A DNA stretch of 64,000 nucleotides, from positions 121,275-185,274 of the forward strand of contig NZ_VTOL01000013.1 in assembly GCF_009801115.1 (NCBI RefSeq), in the 5' to 3' direction. The notes under the pieces were generated by a model that saw only the letters and a program-made list of their open reading frames with translations, had not been told where the DNA came from and ran no database searches. The position numbers and the translations under genes were made by a program. Below are positions 52,399-58,884 of this stretch, piece by piece. This DNA comes from Dyadobacter sp. 3J3 (GTDB lineage Bacteria > Bacteroidota > Bacteroidia > Cytophagales > Spirosomataceae). How positions within the stretch are numbered: the stretch's first letter is position 1; each line of letters starts with the position of its first letter.

Positions 52399-52938
52399 AT
52401 GAGAAATTGCAACACTTCAGTTCCGGAGAGTGCCGGCAATACCAGGCAAAAACGTTTTAAGGTTTACAAAACAGATTTGGGGTTGGATATTCAGTCGACC
52501 TACACGCGCAGGGATTTCGCCAAAATTTACCTTATTGCCGGCAAAGCCCATATTCACGCCAGCGGAAAAATAATTCATATCAATGAGCCTATCCTGTTTT
52601 TCGAGCCGCTAGCACCTTACTCCCTGAATGAGGTTCCGGGCGCTGATCTAAGTTTTGCCTGTCTTTTTTCCAGGGAATTGCTTAAATCTGAATTGTGTTC
52701 AAATACTTATCGCAAATTGATGGCATTTGCAGCTACCTCGGGACCAGTATTTTTTCGTCTGGATAGCAAACAGAACAACTTCATCGCAAGTGTGTTTGAG
52801 CAGATTATTCAGGAACAGGATACGTCCTATATGTTCAGCCACGAGCTGTTCTGCAATTATATGAACCTTATACTCCACGAGGTTCTTAAAAAAACGACTG
52901 CGAACATCCCAGGTTACCAGCCTTTCCATCTCAATTAA
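52399..52938 (+). CDS. AraC ligand-domain paralogue without a DNA-binding domain
   Basis: A 179-residue protein whose whole length is related to the N-terminal domain of the AraC regulator just upstream: KRFKVYKTDLGLDIQSTYTR aligns with GFKVFEIKAGENVVRTYNRK, and LDSKQNNFIASVFEQIIQEQ with LSEEQRNFIATIFQKMIAED. It ends after an ILHEVLKK helix; the two helix-turn-helix motifs are absent, and none is readable downstream in any frame before the next promoter. It could dimerise with the full-length regulator and modulate it, or be a degenerating copy. It has its own 21-bp direct-repeat operator upstream. Confidence 0.8.
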   Translation: MRNCNTSVPESAGNTRQKRFKVYKTDLGLDIQSTYTRRDFAKIYLIAGKAHIHASGKIIHINEPILFFEPLAPYSLNEVPGADLSFACLFSRELLKSELCSNTYRKLMAFAATSGPVFFRLDSKQNNFIASVFEQIIQEQDTSYMFSHELFCNYMNLILHEVLKKTTANIPGYQPFHLN

Positions 52939-52974
52939 ATCTTAGTCATCTTATTCCTGCATCGGTCCGTATTG

Positions 52975-53010
52975 TTTGATATCCATAACCTATGGTTTGG
53001 TAATCATTAT
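52975..53010. promoter_or_regulatory. Direct-repeat operator before the MFS exporter
   Basis: Half-sites TTTGATATCCATAA (from 52975) and TTTGGTAATCATTA (from 52996), 21 bases apart, about 60 bases before the MFS start. Confidence 0.7.
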
Positions 53011-53067
53011 CACAAATTGTGATCAGCGAAGTAATTTTGCAACATTCTAATCATTCGTTTTATCACC

Positions 53068-54282
53068 ATGAAAGAAGAAAAATCAATCACAACAGTCCGG
53101 GAGCCAAGATGGATTGCGGTCTATTCCATAGCACTTGCAGTAGCCGGACTGATCACATCCGAATTCCTTCCTGTAAGTATCCTGACCCCGATCGCACGTG
53201 ACCTTCATGTGACGGAAGGAATGGCCGGGCAGGCGATCTCGGTTACGGCATTAATTGCCATGTTTTCCAGTTTATTTACCGCAATACTGACCAAGAAAAT
53301 TGACAGGCGGTGGGTGCTGTTATCATTTTCGGTGTTACAGATCATTTCAAATATTCTTGTTTCACAGGCCTCCTCTTTTGCTGTACTCATGGCTGGCAGG
53401 GTGTTGCTCGGTGTTGCAGTAGGCGGTTTTTGGGCCATGTCCACAGCTACAACGATGCGGCTGGTTCCACAGCATCTGATCTCGAAAGCCCTCTCCATCG
53501 TTTTTGCGGCTGTTTCTTTTGCTACCGTACTTGCTGCGCCCCTGGGCAGTTTTCTGGATGGAACCATCGGCTGGCGTAATGTATTTTTGCTGGTATCCGG
53601 CATTGGTCTTATTGCGCTGGTTTGGCAGGCCCTCGTACTCCCGCCGATGCCGCCAAGCAGCCCTTCGCAGTTGTATACATTGGTTTCGGTATTCAGGCGT
53701 GAGCATGTGAAAAAGGGAATGCTGGGTGTTACATTTTCATTTGCGGGTTATGCCATTTTCTTTACCTATCTGCGGCCTTTTCTGGAAAACATTACACATG
53801 CGCCGGTGGCCATTCTGACAATCATTCTCTTGTTCTACGGTGCCGCCAACTTCTTTGGAGCCATCATTGCCCGGTTTATGATTGACAAAAATCTTTCGTT
53901 CACCATGGTGGCGATGTCTTTTGCGATGTCCATTGTTACTGCCCTGCTCATTTTTCTGGGAGGTAATGTGATCCTTGCGTCGCTTTTTATCGCGGTTTGG
54001 GGCTTTGCATTCGGAAGTGTCCAGGTGGGCTGGCCGACCTGGATTACCCTTGCAGTTCCCGATGAAGCCGAAAGTGGTGGCAGCGTCCTTGTGGCCACAA
54101 CCCAACTCGCCATTACGCTGGGTGCAGGCCTGGGCGGGCTGGTATTCGACTACGTTGGGATTGAAGGCACATTCGGGCTTGGAAGTCTGGTTTGGCTTTG
54201 CGCTGCATGGGCAATAGGACGGGCCATGAAAGGGCGGGTATGGAAGGCTGATCCGGCAACCGGCGGCATGGTGCATTTATAA
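53068..54282 (+). CDS. MFS exporter, DHA1 type (AraJ/PbuE-like)
   Basis: A 404-residue inner-membrane protein with 12 predicted helices and the DHA1 pattern: TSEFLPVSILTPIARDLHVT in helix 1 and the following loop, GQAISVTALIAMFSSLFTAI in helix 2, RRWVLLSFSVLQIISN, and GRVLLGVAVGGFWAMSTA in helix 4. Relatives export nucleosides, sugars or drugs. The direct-repeat operator upstream links it to the AraC regulator at 51427. In context it could export a product or toxic intermediate that the hydrolase and molybdenum hydroxylase act on (inference). Confidence 0.9.
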   Translation: MKEEKSITTVREPRWIAVYSIALAVAGLITSEFLPVSILTPIARDLHVTEGMAGQAISVTALIAMFSSLFTAILTKKIDRRWVLLSFSVLQIISNILVSQASSFAVLMAGRVLLGVAVGGFWAMSTATTMRLVPQHLISKALSIVFAAVSFATVLAAPLGSFLDGTIGWRNVFLLVSGIGLIALVWQALVLPPMPPSSPSQLYTLVSVFRREHVKKGMLGVTFSFAGYAIFFTYLRPFLENITHAPVAILTIILLFYGAANFFGAIIARFMIDKNLSFTMVAMSFAMSIVTALLIFLGGNVILASLFIAVWGFAFGSVQVGWPTWITLAVPDEAESGGSVLVATTQLAITLGAGLGGLVFDYVGIEGTFGLGSLVWLCAAWAIGRAMKGRVWKADPATGGMVHL

Positions 54283-54326
54283 TTTGCAGACCAGATACAC
54301 CCGACCGATCATTCATATCAGACTTG

Positions 54327-54362
54327 TTTGATATTCATAACATATCGCTTGATATCTATTGG
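54327..54362. promoter_or_regulatory. Direct-repeat operator before the alpha/beta hydrolase
   Basis: Half-sites TTTGATATTCATAA (from 54327) and CTTGATATCTATTG (from 54348), 21 bases apart, about 80 bases before the hydrolase start. Confidence 0.68.
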
Positions 54363-54443
54363 GCGCAATCCGTAATGCCAGACTAATTTTGAAACGTTAA
54401 GTTTTTAGAATAATAGAATTGAAATCAATCAACAGTATATCAA

Positions 54444-55535
54444 ATGAATAATCTAAAATGGCTCGGCAGCATTGCCGTAACCCTCATAGCAATGATAATT
54501 AACAGCAAAAGCGCAATGGCCCAGGACCTCTCCAATGGAGCCGATAATTTTTACAAAAGTGATAAAGTAATAATTAAAAAGGTCACTTTCAAAAATCAGT
54601 ACAACATGAAGGTGGCCGGGAATCTATTTATCCCCAAAGACCTCGATCAAAAAACCAAAACTGCCGCGATTATTGTCGGTCACCCGATGGGGGCTGTCAA
54701 GGAGCAAAGTGCAAATCTGTATGCTACTAAAATGGCTGAAAAAGGTTTCGTTACTTTATCGCTGGACCTGTCATTTTGGGGAGAGAGCGAGGGAGAGCCT
54801 CGAAATGCAGTCGCGCCGGATATTTATGCGGAAGATTTTAGTGCTGCGTTGGATTACCTGGGTACGCAGGCGTTCGTGGACCGGGAGCGGATTGGTGTGC
54901 TGGGGATTTGCGGGAGCGGAAGTTTTGTGATCAGTGCGGCCAAGATTGACCCACGCATGAAAGCAATCGCAACTGTTAGTATGTACGACATGGGAGCGGT
55001 TAACCGCAATGCGCTCAATCATTCATTGACCCTGGATCAACGCAAAAAAAATATTGCCGATGCTGCCCGGCAGCGCTATGCAGAATTCGCAGGCAGCGAG
55101 CCAAAGCTTACCGGCGGAACGGTTGATGAGCTGACCAAAACTTCGAACGCTATTGAACGGGAGTTTTATGATTTTTACCGCACAAGCCGCGGGGAATATA
55201 CGCCAAAAAGATCCAGTCCAAAACAGACCACACACCCGACGCTTGCGACCAATACCAAGTTTATGAACTTTTATCCCTTCAATGATATCGAGACGATTTC
55301 ACCGCGCCCAATGCTTTTCATTGCGGGTGAAAATGCACATTCCATTGAATTCAGCCAGGATGCCTATAAGCTTGCCGGACAGCCGAAGGAACTTGTGATT
55401 GTACCCGGTGCGGGACACGTCGATCTGTATGACCGGGTAAATCTAATCCCCTGGGACAAACTGGAATCCTTCTTTAAACAGAACCTCCAGTCTAAAACGG
55501 ATGGCACAGTTGGACTGCTGCCGGAAAGAAAATAA
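54444..55535 (+). CDS. Secreted alpha/beta hydrolase related to dienelactone hydrolase
   Basis: A 363-residue protein with a signal peptide (cleavage near AMAQ) and an alpha/beta-hydrolase domain: TAAIIVGHPMGAVKEQSANL is the oxyanion segment, GVLGICGSGSFVISAA the nucleophile elbow, MLFIAGENAHSIEF the acid region and GAGHVDLYDR the catalytic histidine. The elbow reads GICGSGS, so the nucleophile could be Cys156, as in dienelactone hydrolase (GxCxG), or Ser158. The substrate is unknown. Its operator puts it in the same regulon as the MFS exporter and the molybdenum hydroxylase. Confidence 0.85.
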   Translation: MNNLKWLGSIAVTLIAMIINSKSAMAQDLSNGADNFYKSDKVIIKKVTFKNQYNMKVAGNLFIPKDLDQKTKTAAIIVGHPMGAVKEQSANLYATKMAEKGFVTLSLDLSFWGESEGEPRNAVAPDIYAEDFSAALDYLGTQAFVDRERIGVLGICGSGSFVISAAKIDPRMKAIATVSMYDMGAVNRNALNHSLTLDQRKKNIADAARQRYAEFAGSEPKLTGGTVDELTKTSNAIEREFYDFYRTSRGEYTPKRSSPKQTTHPTLATNTKFMNFYPFNDIETISPRPMLFIAGENAHSIEFSQDAYKLAGQPKELVIVPGAGHVDLYDRVNLIPWDKLESFFKQNLQSKTDGTVGLLPERK

Positions 55536-55576
55536 TGGTGTAATTTTTTTGAATCAAAACATAATTAACACAGCAC

Positions 55577-56077
55577 ATGAAACAATCAAAAGTAATCCTG
55601 TATCCTTTGCTGGTATTTATTCTGGCGATCATGGCATGTAATTCGGACGGTAGCATGGACCCAAATAGCAATAACGATCCCGGGCAGGAAAATCCTGGTA
55701 CCGATAGCCCGGATGTGGACTCTTCCAGCAACCGGTTGAAAATCACAATTGGCACAAGAACATTCAACGCCACGCTGGTTTCAAACCCCACAGTTGCGGC
55801 TTTCAAGGCTAGGCTGCCGATGACGGTGAACATGACCGAGTTGAACGGTAATGAAAAGCTTTACAATTTCAGCAGTGCCTTACCAACCAATGCTTCCAAT
55901 CCGCGCAACATCGCAACCGGCGATCTGATGCTTTACGGCTCCACCACACTGGTGCTCTTTTACGAGTCATTTCCTACTTCGTACAGCTATACCAGGCTTG
56001 GGAAAATAGACAATCCATCGGGTCTTGCTGCGGCTGTCGGTAATGGTTCGGTTTCTGTGCGTTTTGAATTGGAGTAG
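55577..56077 (+). CDS. Cyclophilin-like-fold lipoprotein
   Basis: A 166-residue lipoprotein: hydrophobic signal with Cys21 in AIMACNSDG, a low-complexity linker rich in Asn, Pro, Asp and Ser (about 25-55), and a cyclophilin-like beta-barrel domain (about 55-166; FNATLVSNPTVAAFKARLPM, ATGDLMLYGSTTLVLFY). The family shares the cyclophilin fold but normally lacks the proline-isomerase active site; its function is unknown. It follows the hydrolase gene after 41 bases and is probably co-transcribed. A palindromic repeat element lies downstream. Confidence 0.8.
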   Translation: MKQSKVILYPLLVFILAIMACNSDGSMDPNSNNDPGQENPGTDSPDVDSSSNRLKITIGTRTFNATLVSNPTVAAFKARLPMTVNMTELNGNEKLYNFSSALPTNASNPRNIATGDLMLYGSTTLVLFYESFPTSYSYTRLGKIDNPSGLAAAVGNGSVSVRFELE

Positions 56078-56177
56078 GACATTGGATAATTATCTTCAAC
56101 TAATTATGCACGATGTTAATCAGACAGGAGGTTAATCAGACATGAAGTTAATTAGGTACGAAGTGGCCAGCCAGTAT

Positions 56178-56342
56178 GCGCCCCGGAGGGGCTTCCTGTT
56201 TATAGAAGGATCGCAGGCAATACAGAGGGCTCCTGGGGAGCCTCCTCATCACGTTCGAGTGCGAGATAGCAGGTGGCTCCGCAGGAGCCTATTTTAAAAT
56301 TCATGTCGGACTTTTCTATAAACAGGCGGCTCCTCTGGAGCC
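56178..56342. repeat. REP-like palindromic element with four GC-rich hairpins
   Basis: Four short hairpins lie within 165 bases: GCCCCGGAGGGGC (56180-56192), GGCTCC/GGAGCC (56228-56242), GGCTCCGCAGGAGCC (56275-56289) and GGCTCCTCTGGAGCC (56328-56342). The outer parts carry the inverted repeats CTGTTTATAGAA (56196-56207) and TTCTATAAACAG (56314-56325). This layout is that of mobile REP/BIME-like elements spread by separate transposases. Nothing in it is coding. Confidence 0.75.
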
Positions 56343-56390
56343 AGGTTCAAAATATATTTCAGATTTTTCTATTTAAAAATCCAGCTTAAT

Positions 56391-56918
56391 ATGATGTCTC
56401 TACCAAACAAGCAACAAATGACAACCACCAGAAATAACATTGCAACAAAAGTTTTATTGACCTTTACTGTGACTGTACTAATCACTTTTCAGGGATTTTC
56501 GCAATCGAAAGCCAATGCAGATGCCCAAAATGCCATTTTTCCAAAAGGCGAACAGGGGCCTGCCTCGAATTTTACAGGTAAAGCCTTCAATTATGGGCTA
56601 TTAGCAAATGATTCAATTTATAACACAGTCGTAGGAAACGTATTTTTTGAACCTGGGGCGAGGTCCAACTGGCATAAACATCCAGCCGGTCAGATCCTGA
56701 TCATTACGGCGGGCGAGGGCTATCACCAGATAAAAGGAAAACCGATAGAGAAAATGCAGAAAGGCGATGTGGTGAAATGCCCGCCAAACGTGGAGCATTG
56801 GCATGGCGCAACTTCCAAGAGTAGTCTGCACCAAATGTACATCATCCCAAATACCGAAAAGGGGATTGTTGAATGGCTGCAACCAGTTAACGACAAGGAA
56901 TACAGTGCATTTAAATAA
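56391..56918 (+). CDS. Secreted cupin-domain protein
   Basis: A 175-residue protein with an N-terminal signal segment (TKVLLTFTVTVLITFQGFSQ) and one cupin domain. Motif 1 is FFEPGARSNWHKHPAGQILI (histidines of WHKH), motif 2 is PPNVEHWHGAT. This pattern, with two HxH-like histidine pairs and a metal-binding tail, matches the small cupins often labelled carboxymuconolactone- or hydroxynitrile-lyase-like. Translation may start at ATG 56391 or ATG 56418; the second removes nine residues and leaves the signal intact. It is related to the cytoplasmic cupin at 57104. A terminator follows. Confidence 0.85.
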   Translation: MMSLPNKQQMTTTRNNIATKVLLTFTVTVLITFQGFSQSKANADAQNAIFPKGEQGPASNFTGKAFNYGLLANDSIYNTVVGNVFFEPGARSNWHKHPAGQILIITAGEGYHQIKGKPIEKMQKGDVVKCPPNVEHWHGATSKSSLHQMYIIPNTEKGIVEWLQPVNDKEYSAFK

Positions 56919-56967
56919 CTTTTCAGTACCAAAAAATTTAACCTAAGTTAGATGAACGATTGAGAAG

Positions 56968-56994
56968 CAGGCCTGGCGTTCAGGTCTGTTTTTT
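56968..56994 (+). terminator. Rho-independent terminator after the secreted cupin
   Basis: CAGGCCTG (56968-56975) pairs with CAGGTCTG (56981-56988) with one G-U pair and a 5-base loop, followed by six T (56989-56994). Confidence 0.8.
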
Positions 56995-57103
56995 ACTAAA
57001 TGAGAAAAAAAGGGCAACTGTTTTGAGGTGCAGGAAAGATTATCTGAAATGACTGCCAACAGCATAGCAGGAATCAAACAAACTTTAACAAAAATCAGAA
57101 ATC

Positions 57104-57505
57104 ATGGAAATTACAAAAATAGGTTCTCAGCCATCCAGTGTCGGCCCAGAAGATTGGTTCACAGGAAAGGTTCGCATTGATGCATTGTTTCAACCAAACG
57201 AGTTCAGGCGGGCTCAGGCTGCAAGTGTCACTTTTGAGCCAGGAGCTCGTACTGCCTGGCATACCCATCCGCTGGGACAAACGCTCCTTGTGACCTCCGG
57301 TGCCGGTTGGGTGCAGCGGGAAGGTGGCAAAGTGGAGCAGATTTTCCCTGGTGACGTCGTTTGGTTTAATGCAGGAGAAAAGCATTGGCATGGTGCAACG
57401 GCTACAACCGCCATGACACATATTGCGATCCAGGAACAACTGGACGGAAAAGTTGTGGAATGGATGGAAAAGGTCCAAGATTCCGATTATACTGTCGGGG
57501 CATGA
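57104..57505 (+). CDS. Cupin-domain protein, cytoplasmic paralogue
   Basis: A 133-residue single-cupin protein. Motif 1 is TFEPGARTAWHTHPLGQTLL and motif 2 is FNAGEKHWHGATATTAMTHI, very like those of the secreted cupin upstream but without a signal peptide. Members with this pattern include manganese-dependent hydroxynitrile lyases and many proteins of unknown activity. The residues after motif 2 (IAIQEQLDGKVVEWMEKVQD) are also shared with the upstream cupin. It starts about 110 bases after the terminator, so it probably has its own promoter. Confidence 0.87.
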   Translation: MEITKIGSQPSSVGPEDWFTGKVRIDALFQPNEFRRAQAASVTFEPGARTAWHTHPLGQTLLVTSGAGWVQREGGKVEQIFPGDVVWFNAGEKHWHGATATTAMTHIAIQEQLDGKVVEWMEKVQDSDYTVGA

Positions 57506-57544
57506 TCAAACCCATAGAAGTTGGCGCACGGCGCTAAGCGGCTG

Positions 57545-57580
57545 TTTGGTAATCATAAGGAACCCTTTGATTATCATAAG
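57545..57580. promoter_or_regulatory. Direct-repeat operator before the molybdenum hydroxylase genes
   Basis: Half-sites TTTGGTAATCATAA (from 57545) and TTTGATTATCATAA (from 57566), 21 bases apart. This is the best-conserved pair of the four. It lies about 145 bases before the 2Fe-2S subunit start. Confidence 0.75.
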
Positions 57581-57723
57581 CGGAACTGGATTGATCCTGA
57601 TTACTTTGGCATAACTTTATTAGCAGGCTTTAAAGTCTGCTACTTTTTGTTTTTGTGTATGTAGGCACGTTTGACATACGCTTCACCCAAATTGCTACCG
57701 GAAAATAAATCACGAAACGCACC

Positions 57724-58203
57724 ATGGCGAAAATTACATTAAGCATTAACAAAAAAGAGTTTCCAATGGAAGCCGATCCGCAGATGCCGCTTCTCTGGGC
57801 AATTCGCGATCTGACAGGCCTGAAAGGCACCAAGTACGGTTGTGGCGTAGCGCAATGTGGCGCTTGTGTGGTGCATTTGGACGGAGAAGCAGTCCGTTCT
57901 TGCGTCACAAAAGTGAGCCGTGCAGTCGGCAAGCAAGTGGTGACGATTGAAGGTTTGTCTCAAGCAAATGATCACCCCGTTCAACGCGCCTGGCAAGAGA
58001 TAGACGTACCGCAATGCGGTTACTGTCATTCGGGTCAGATCATGTCAGCTGCGGTACTGCTGCGGGAAAATCCTAATCCTACTGATCAGGATATTGATTA
58101 TGGAATGGCTGGCAATATTTGCCGCTGCGGGACGTATCTGAGGATTCGTAAGGCAATCCATGCCGCTGCCGATATGCAGAAAAAAACTGCTACAAAAGGT
58201 TAA
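57724..58203 (+). CDS. 2Fe-2S subunit of a molybdenum hydroxylase (IorA-like)
   Basis: A 159-residue protein with two 2Fe-2S clusters, as in the small subunits of xanthine-oxidase-family enzymes. The plant-type cluster is bound by Cys40, 45, 48 and 60 (KYGCGVAQCGACVVHLDG); the second by Cys98, 101, 133 and 135 (VPQCGYCHSGQIM, NICRCGTYLR). It passes electrons from the molybdenum site of the large subunit, encoded at 58885, to an acceptor. Two-subunit enzymes of this type (isoquinoline 1-oxidoreductase-like) lack an FAD subunit. The electron acceptor is probably the cytochrome encoded between the two subunits. Confidence 0.93.
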   Translation: MAKITLSINKKEFPMEADPQMPLLWAIRDLTGLKGTKYGCGVAQCGACVVHLDGEAVRSCVTKVSRAVGKQVVTIEGLSQANDHPVQRAWQEIDVPQCGYCHSGQIMSAAVLLRENPNPTDQDIDYGMAGNICRCGTYLRIRKAIHAAADMQKKTATKG

Positions 58204-58227
58204 TTCCATTCATTTTTAATTTCTTAC

Positions 58228-58878
58228 ATGAAACAGGATTCAAAAAAAAGGGCGAGATCTTTCGTTTCAAATCAGACAGTCGCTATATTGTCCATACTCA
58301 TCTTCCTCATTGCCGTGGGAGCATCTGCATTTAGGAGAGACGCACCTGCAAAAGAAATCAAAATTAGCGCGATAGCTCGTGACAGCGTTGCGTCGGTTAA
58401 AGCTTTTGAGACGGTTTACAAAGTGCTCATGAGTCCCCGGTGCATGAACTGTCATCCTGCAGGCGATGTACCGCTGCAAGGAGACGACAGCCACTTACAC
58501 GCCATGGGGCCAAAACGTGGTCTTGATGGAAAAGGCGTATATGCGATGAAGTGCTCCAACTGTCATCAGGAAACCAATACGCCCGGTTTGCACACACCTC
58601 CCGGAAACCCGGATTGGCATTTGCCACCCGCAGCCATGAAAATGGTTTTCCAGGGTAAAAGCGCTCACGAGCTGGCCAGACAATTGGTTGATAAAAAGCA
58701 AAACGGAGATAAGGATATGCAAAAGCTGATCGAGCACGCCGATGATGGACTGGTGCTCGCTGGCTGGAACCCGGGCGAAGGCCGCACGTTGCCGCCGGTA
58801 ACGCATGCAGAATTTAAAAAAGCCTGGATTACCTGGATCAAAAACGGTGCTTATGCGCCTAAGAAAACCTCAAACTAA
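58228..58878 (+). CDS. Membrane-anchored diheme c-type cytochrome
   Basis: A 216-residue protein with an N-terminal membrane anchor or uncleaved signal (VAILSILIFLIAVGASAF) and two heme-c motifs, CMNCH (72-76) and CSNCH (109-113). Axial ligands cannot be assigned, but several histidines follow each motif. The C-terminal half is helical. It lies between the 2Fe-2S and molybdopterin subunits, 25 bases after the first and 6 bases before the second, so all three are made together. It probably takes electrons from the hydroxylase at the periplasmic face and passes them to the respiratory chain. Confidence 0.88.
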   Translation: MKQDSKKRARSFVSNQTVAILSILIFLIAVGASAFRRDAPAKEIKISAIARDSVASVKAFETVYKVLMSPRCMNCHPAGDVPLQGDDSHLHAMGPKRGLDGKGVYAMKCSNCHQETNTPGLHTPPGNPDWHLPPAAMKMVFQGKSAHELARQLVDKKQNGDKDMQKLIEHADDGLVLAGWNPGEGRTLPPVTHAEFKKAWITWIKNGAYAPKKTSN

Positions 58879-58884
58879 ATCACC

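Noticed and set aside
53737..54276. Long minus-strand frames within the MFS gene
   Set aside because: They are antisense to a clear 12-helix permease and have no start signal or family.
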